A DNA stretch of 14,480 nucleotides from an uncultured Bacteroidales bacterium (lineage in GTDB: Bacteria > Bacteroidota > Bacteroidia > Bacteroidales > Paludibacteraceae), in assembly GCA_945949375.1 (NCBI GenBank), contig CAMFEN010000009.1:1-14480 (forward strand), written 5' to 3'. Positions 13,393 through 14,480 of the stretch are shown piece after piece. Under the pieces are notes generated by a model. It was not told where the DNA came from, did no database searches, and worked only from the letters and a program-made list of their open reading frames with translations. The position numbers and the translations under genes were made by a program. The first letter of the stretch is position 1, and each line of letters begins with the position of its first letter.

Positions 13393-14480
13393 TTATTTCA
13401 CTACCGCATTACCCAGTATATCAAACATCTCCTCGCCGCGAATAATCATTACGCACCCATCGCGAACAACCTTCGTAGCTTTCATGCCCCCAACTATCTC
13501 CTGCATGCCGGTAGCGCCACCTTCCGACTCCTTCATGATGGTCATAGCGCCATCTACCACTGCCGTAACATGGCATACACCTTCTGCATCGGGAGCAAAC
13601 ACACTACCATTGTAGCCAATAACAAGACCGGACTCCGCACCAAGCGTGATATCAATCTGAGTACCTGTCAAGACATCAATACCGGCAAACATACTCAAAT
13701 AATATACATCGGTAATAATGTCTTTCTTGATAGCAATACCCGTTTCTAAAGCAGCCCCAACCTCTTCATCACCTGCCACAACATCCGATACACCCAAGCT
13801 TACCGTTACTGTGTCCGGCGCAGCACCAAAATAAGCCTTTACTACATCTCCGTCGTTCAGTTTCTGATAGAAAGACATCGTGCTTGCGGCATATACCGTA
13901 TCGTTGATATACACCACACCATTCACGCCATTGAACGAAAAGCCAAACATCGCTTCCGACTCTGCAAACTCTACCACAGTATAACCGTCTTTTTCGTTCT
14001 TGCCTAATGTTACAACCTCCGAACGCAAGCTATTATTACGTGCTGCACGAGTAACATTTCCACCGTTACTCAATGCCGCATTACCCTCAATATAGATAGC
14101 GCACTTTCTATCGCGCTCAAGCCCTTTAGTACGAATAGTAAACGCCTGACCGGCTGCCACTGCAATTGCCTTCGGAGAGTACACATTCACGCCATCGGGT
14201 ACATAACTGCTATAATCCATACCGTTATCATCTACAAACGATACCAATGTCGCACCGCCTGCTAACTCCACGAAGATATTCGGAGTCTTGCCCAATACAA
14301 TATCTATCGTATTCACGCCTTTGGTCAATACAATATTCGTCTCACCGTAGTTACTGCCTTTTTTAACAACCACATTAGCAGGGTCATCCACATCAATGGT
14401 AAATTGCACCGTCTCAAACTTCGCTGCACCTACAACAATCGTCTGTTCAGTCTCAGTAGTTACGGTAAAACTATAACCAT
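13393..14480 (-). CDS. C-terminal part of a large secreted beta-rich protein with a sorting-type tail
   Basis: The frame is open to the right edge: 23 more codons without a stop lie upstream of the GTG at 14409, so at least 361 residues belong to a longer protein whose start lies outside the window. The visible part is rich in Val, Thr, Gly and Asp with short alternating strands, suggesting stacked beta-sandwich domains. I do not recognise a catalytic or binding motif. The last residues (KVVRDGCVMIIRGEEMFDIL plus GNAVVK) align with the end of the LRR protein: K-x-[VL]-RDG, then I-x-R, then an aromatic residue and a G-x-x-V end. This tail recurs in Bacteroidales exported proteins and is probably a T9SS-related signal, but that is inference. 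A strong terminator follows, so it is not cotranscribed with the subtilase. Confidence 0.75.
   Translation of the reverse strand, partial: GYSFTVTTETEQTIVVGAAKFETVQFTIDVDDPANVVVKKGSNYGETNIVLTKGVNTIDIVLGKTPNIFVELAGGATLVSFVDDNGMDYSSYVPDGVNVYSPKAIAVAAGQAFTIRTKGLERDRKCAIYIEGNAALSNGGNVTRAARNNSLRSEVVTLGKNEKDGYTVVEFAESEAMFGFSFNGVNGVVYINDTVYAASTMSFYQKLNDGDVVKAYFGAAPDTVTVSLGVSDVVAGDEEVGAALETGIAIKKDIITDVYYLSMFAGIDVLTGTQIDITLGAESGLVIGYNGSVFAPDAEGVCHVTAVVDGAMTIMKESEGGATGMQEIVGGMKATKVVRDGCVMIIRGEEMFDILGNAVVK

Noticed and set aside
1..14480. tRNA or rRNA genes, prophage or integrase genes, insertion sequences
   Set aside because: No cloverleaf, rRNA segment, transposase or integrase motif was seen on either strand.

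Overview
This window looks like chromosomal DNA from a Bacteroidales (Bacteroidota) bacterium that uses the type IX secretion system (T9SS). Four things point there: a DUF3127 protein and a DUF6242-type lipoprotein, both families I know from Bacteroidetes; a subtilase ending in a T9SS type A sorting domain; promoters of the TTTG-N20-TAnnTTTG kind; and start codons preceded by A/T-rich leaders rather than Shine-Dalgarno sites. I cannot fix the family or genus. Base composition looks even across the housekeeping and secreted genes, and I see no integrase, transposase or cas gene.

Left half (1-6409), mostly + strand. It opens with the 3' end of a polyprenyl synthetase, followed by a conserved hypothetical protein whose 3' end overlaps a convergent 5-formyltetrahydrofolate cyclo-ligase (- strand, with a good promoter). 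Next come a DUF6242-like lipoprotein, phosphoglycerate kinase (pgk), a DUF3127 OB-fold protein with an SSB-like acidic tail, and a membrane-anchored metallophosphoesterase. Most of these look like single genes with their own leaders. The gaps carry short tandem repeats or nested inverted repeats.

Right half (6687-14480), all - strand, encodes exported proteins. Reading leftward: the C-terminal part of a large beta-rich secreted protein (open at the window edge), its terminator, a 626-bp gene-free stretch with a perfect promoter and a family of GC-rich hairpin repeats, then a two-gene unit of a T9SS-targeted subtilisin-like protease and a 1216-residue leucine-rich-repeat protein. The unit closes with a strong terminator. 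The LRR protein is built from three copies of one composite module.

The most unusual non-coding feature is the leader of the metallophosphoesterase gene (5149-5308). One left arm can pair with either of two tandem right arms, and the second right arm contains the start codon. This geometry could switch translation. The pgk/DUF3127 gap has a similar one-arm, two-partner layout, and a comparable arrangement lies between the convergent genes at 6423-6670. All functional readings of these leaders are inference.
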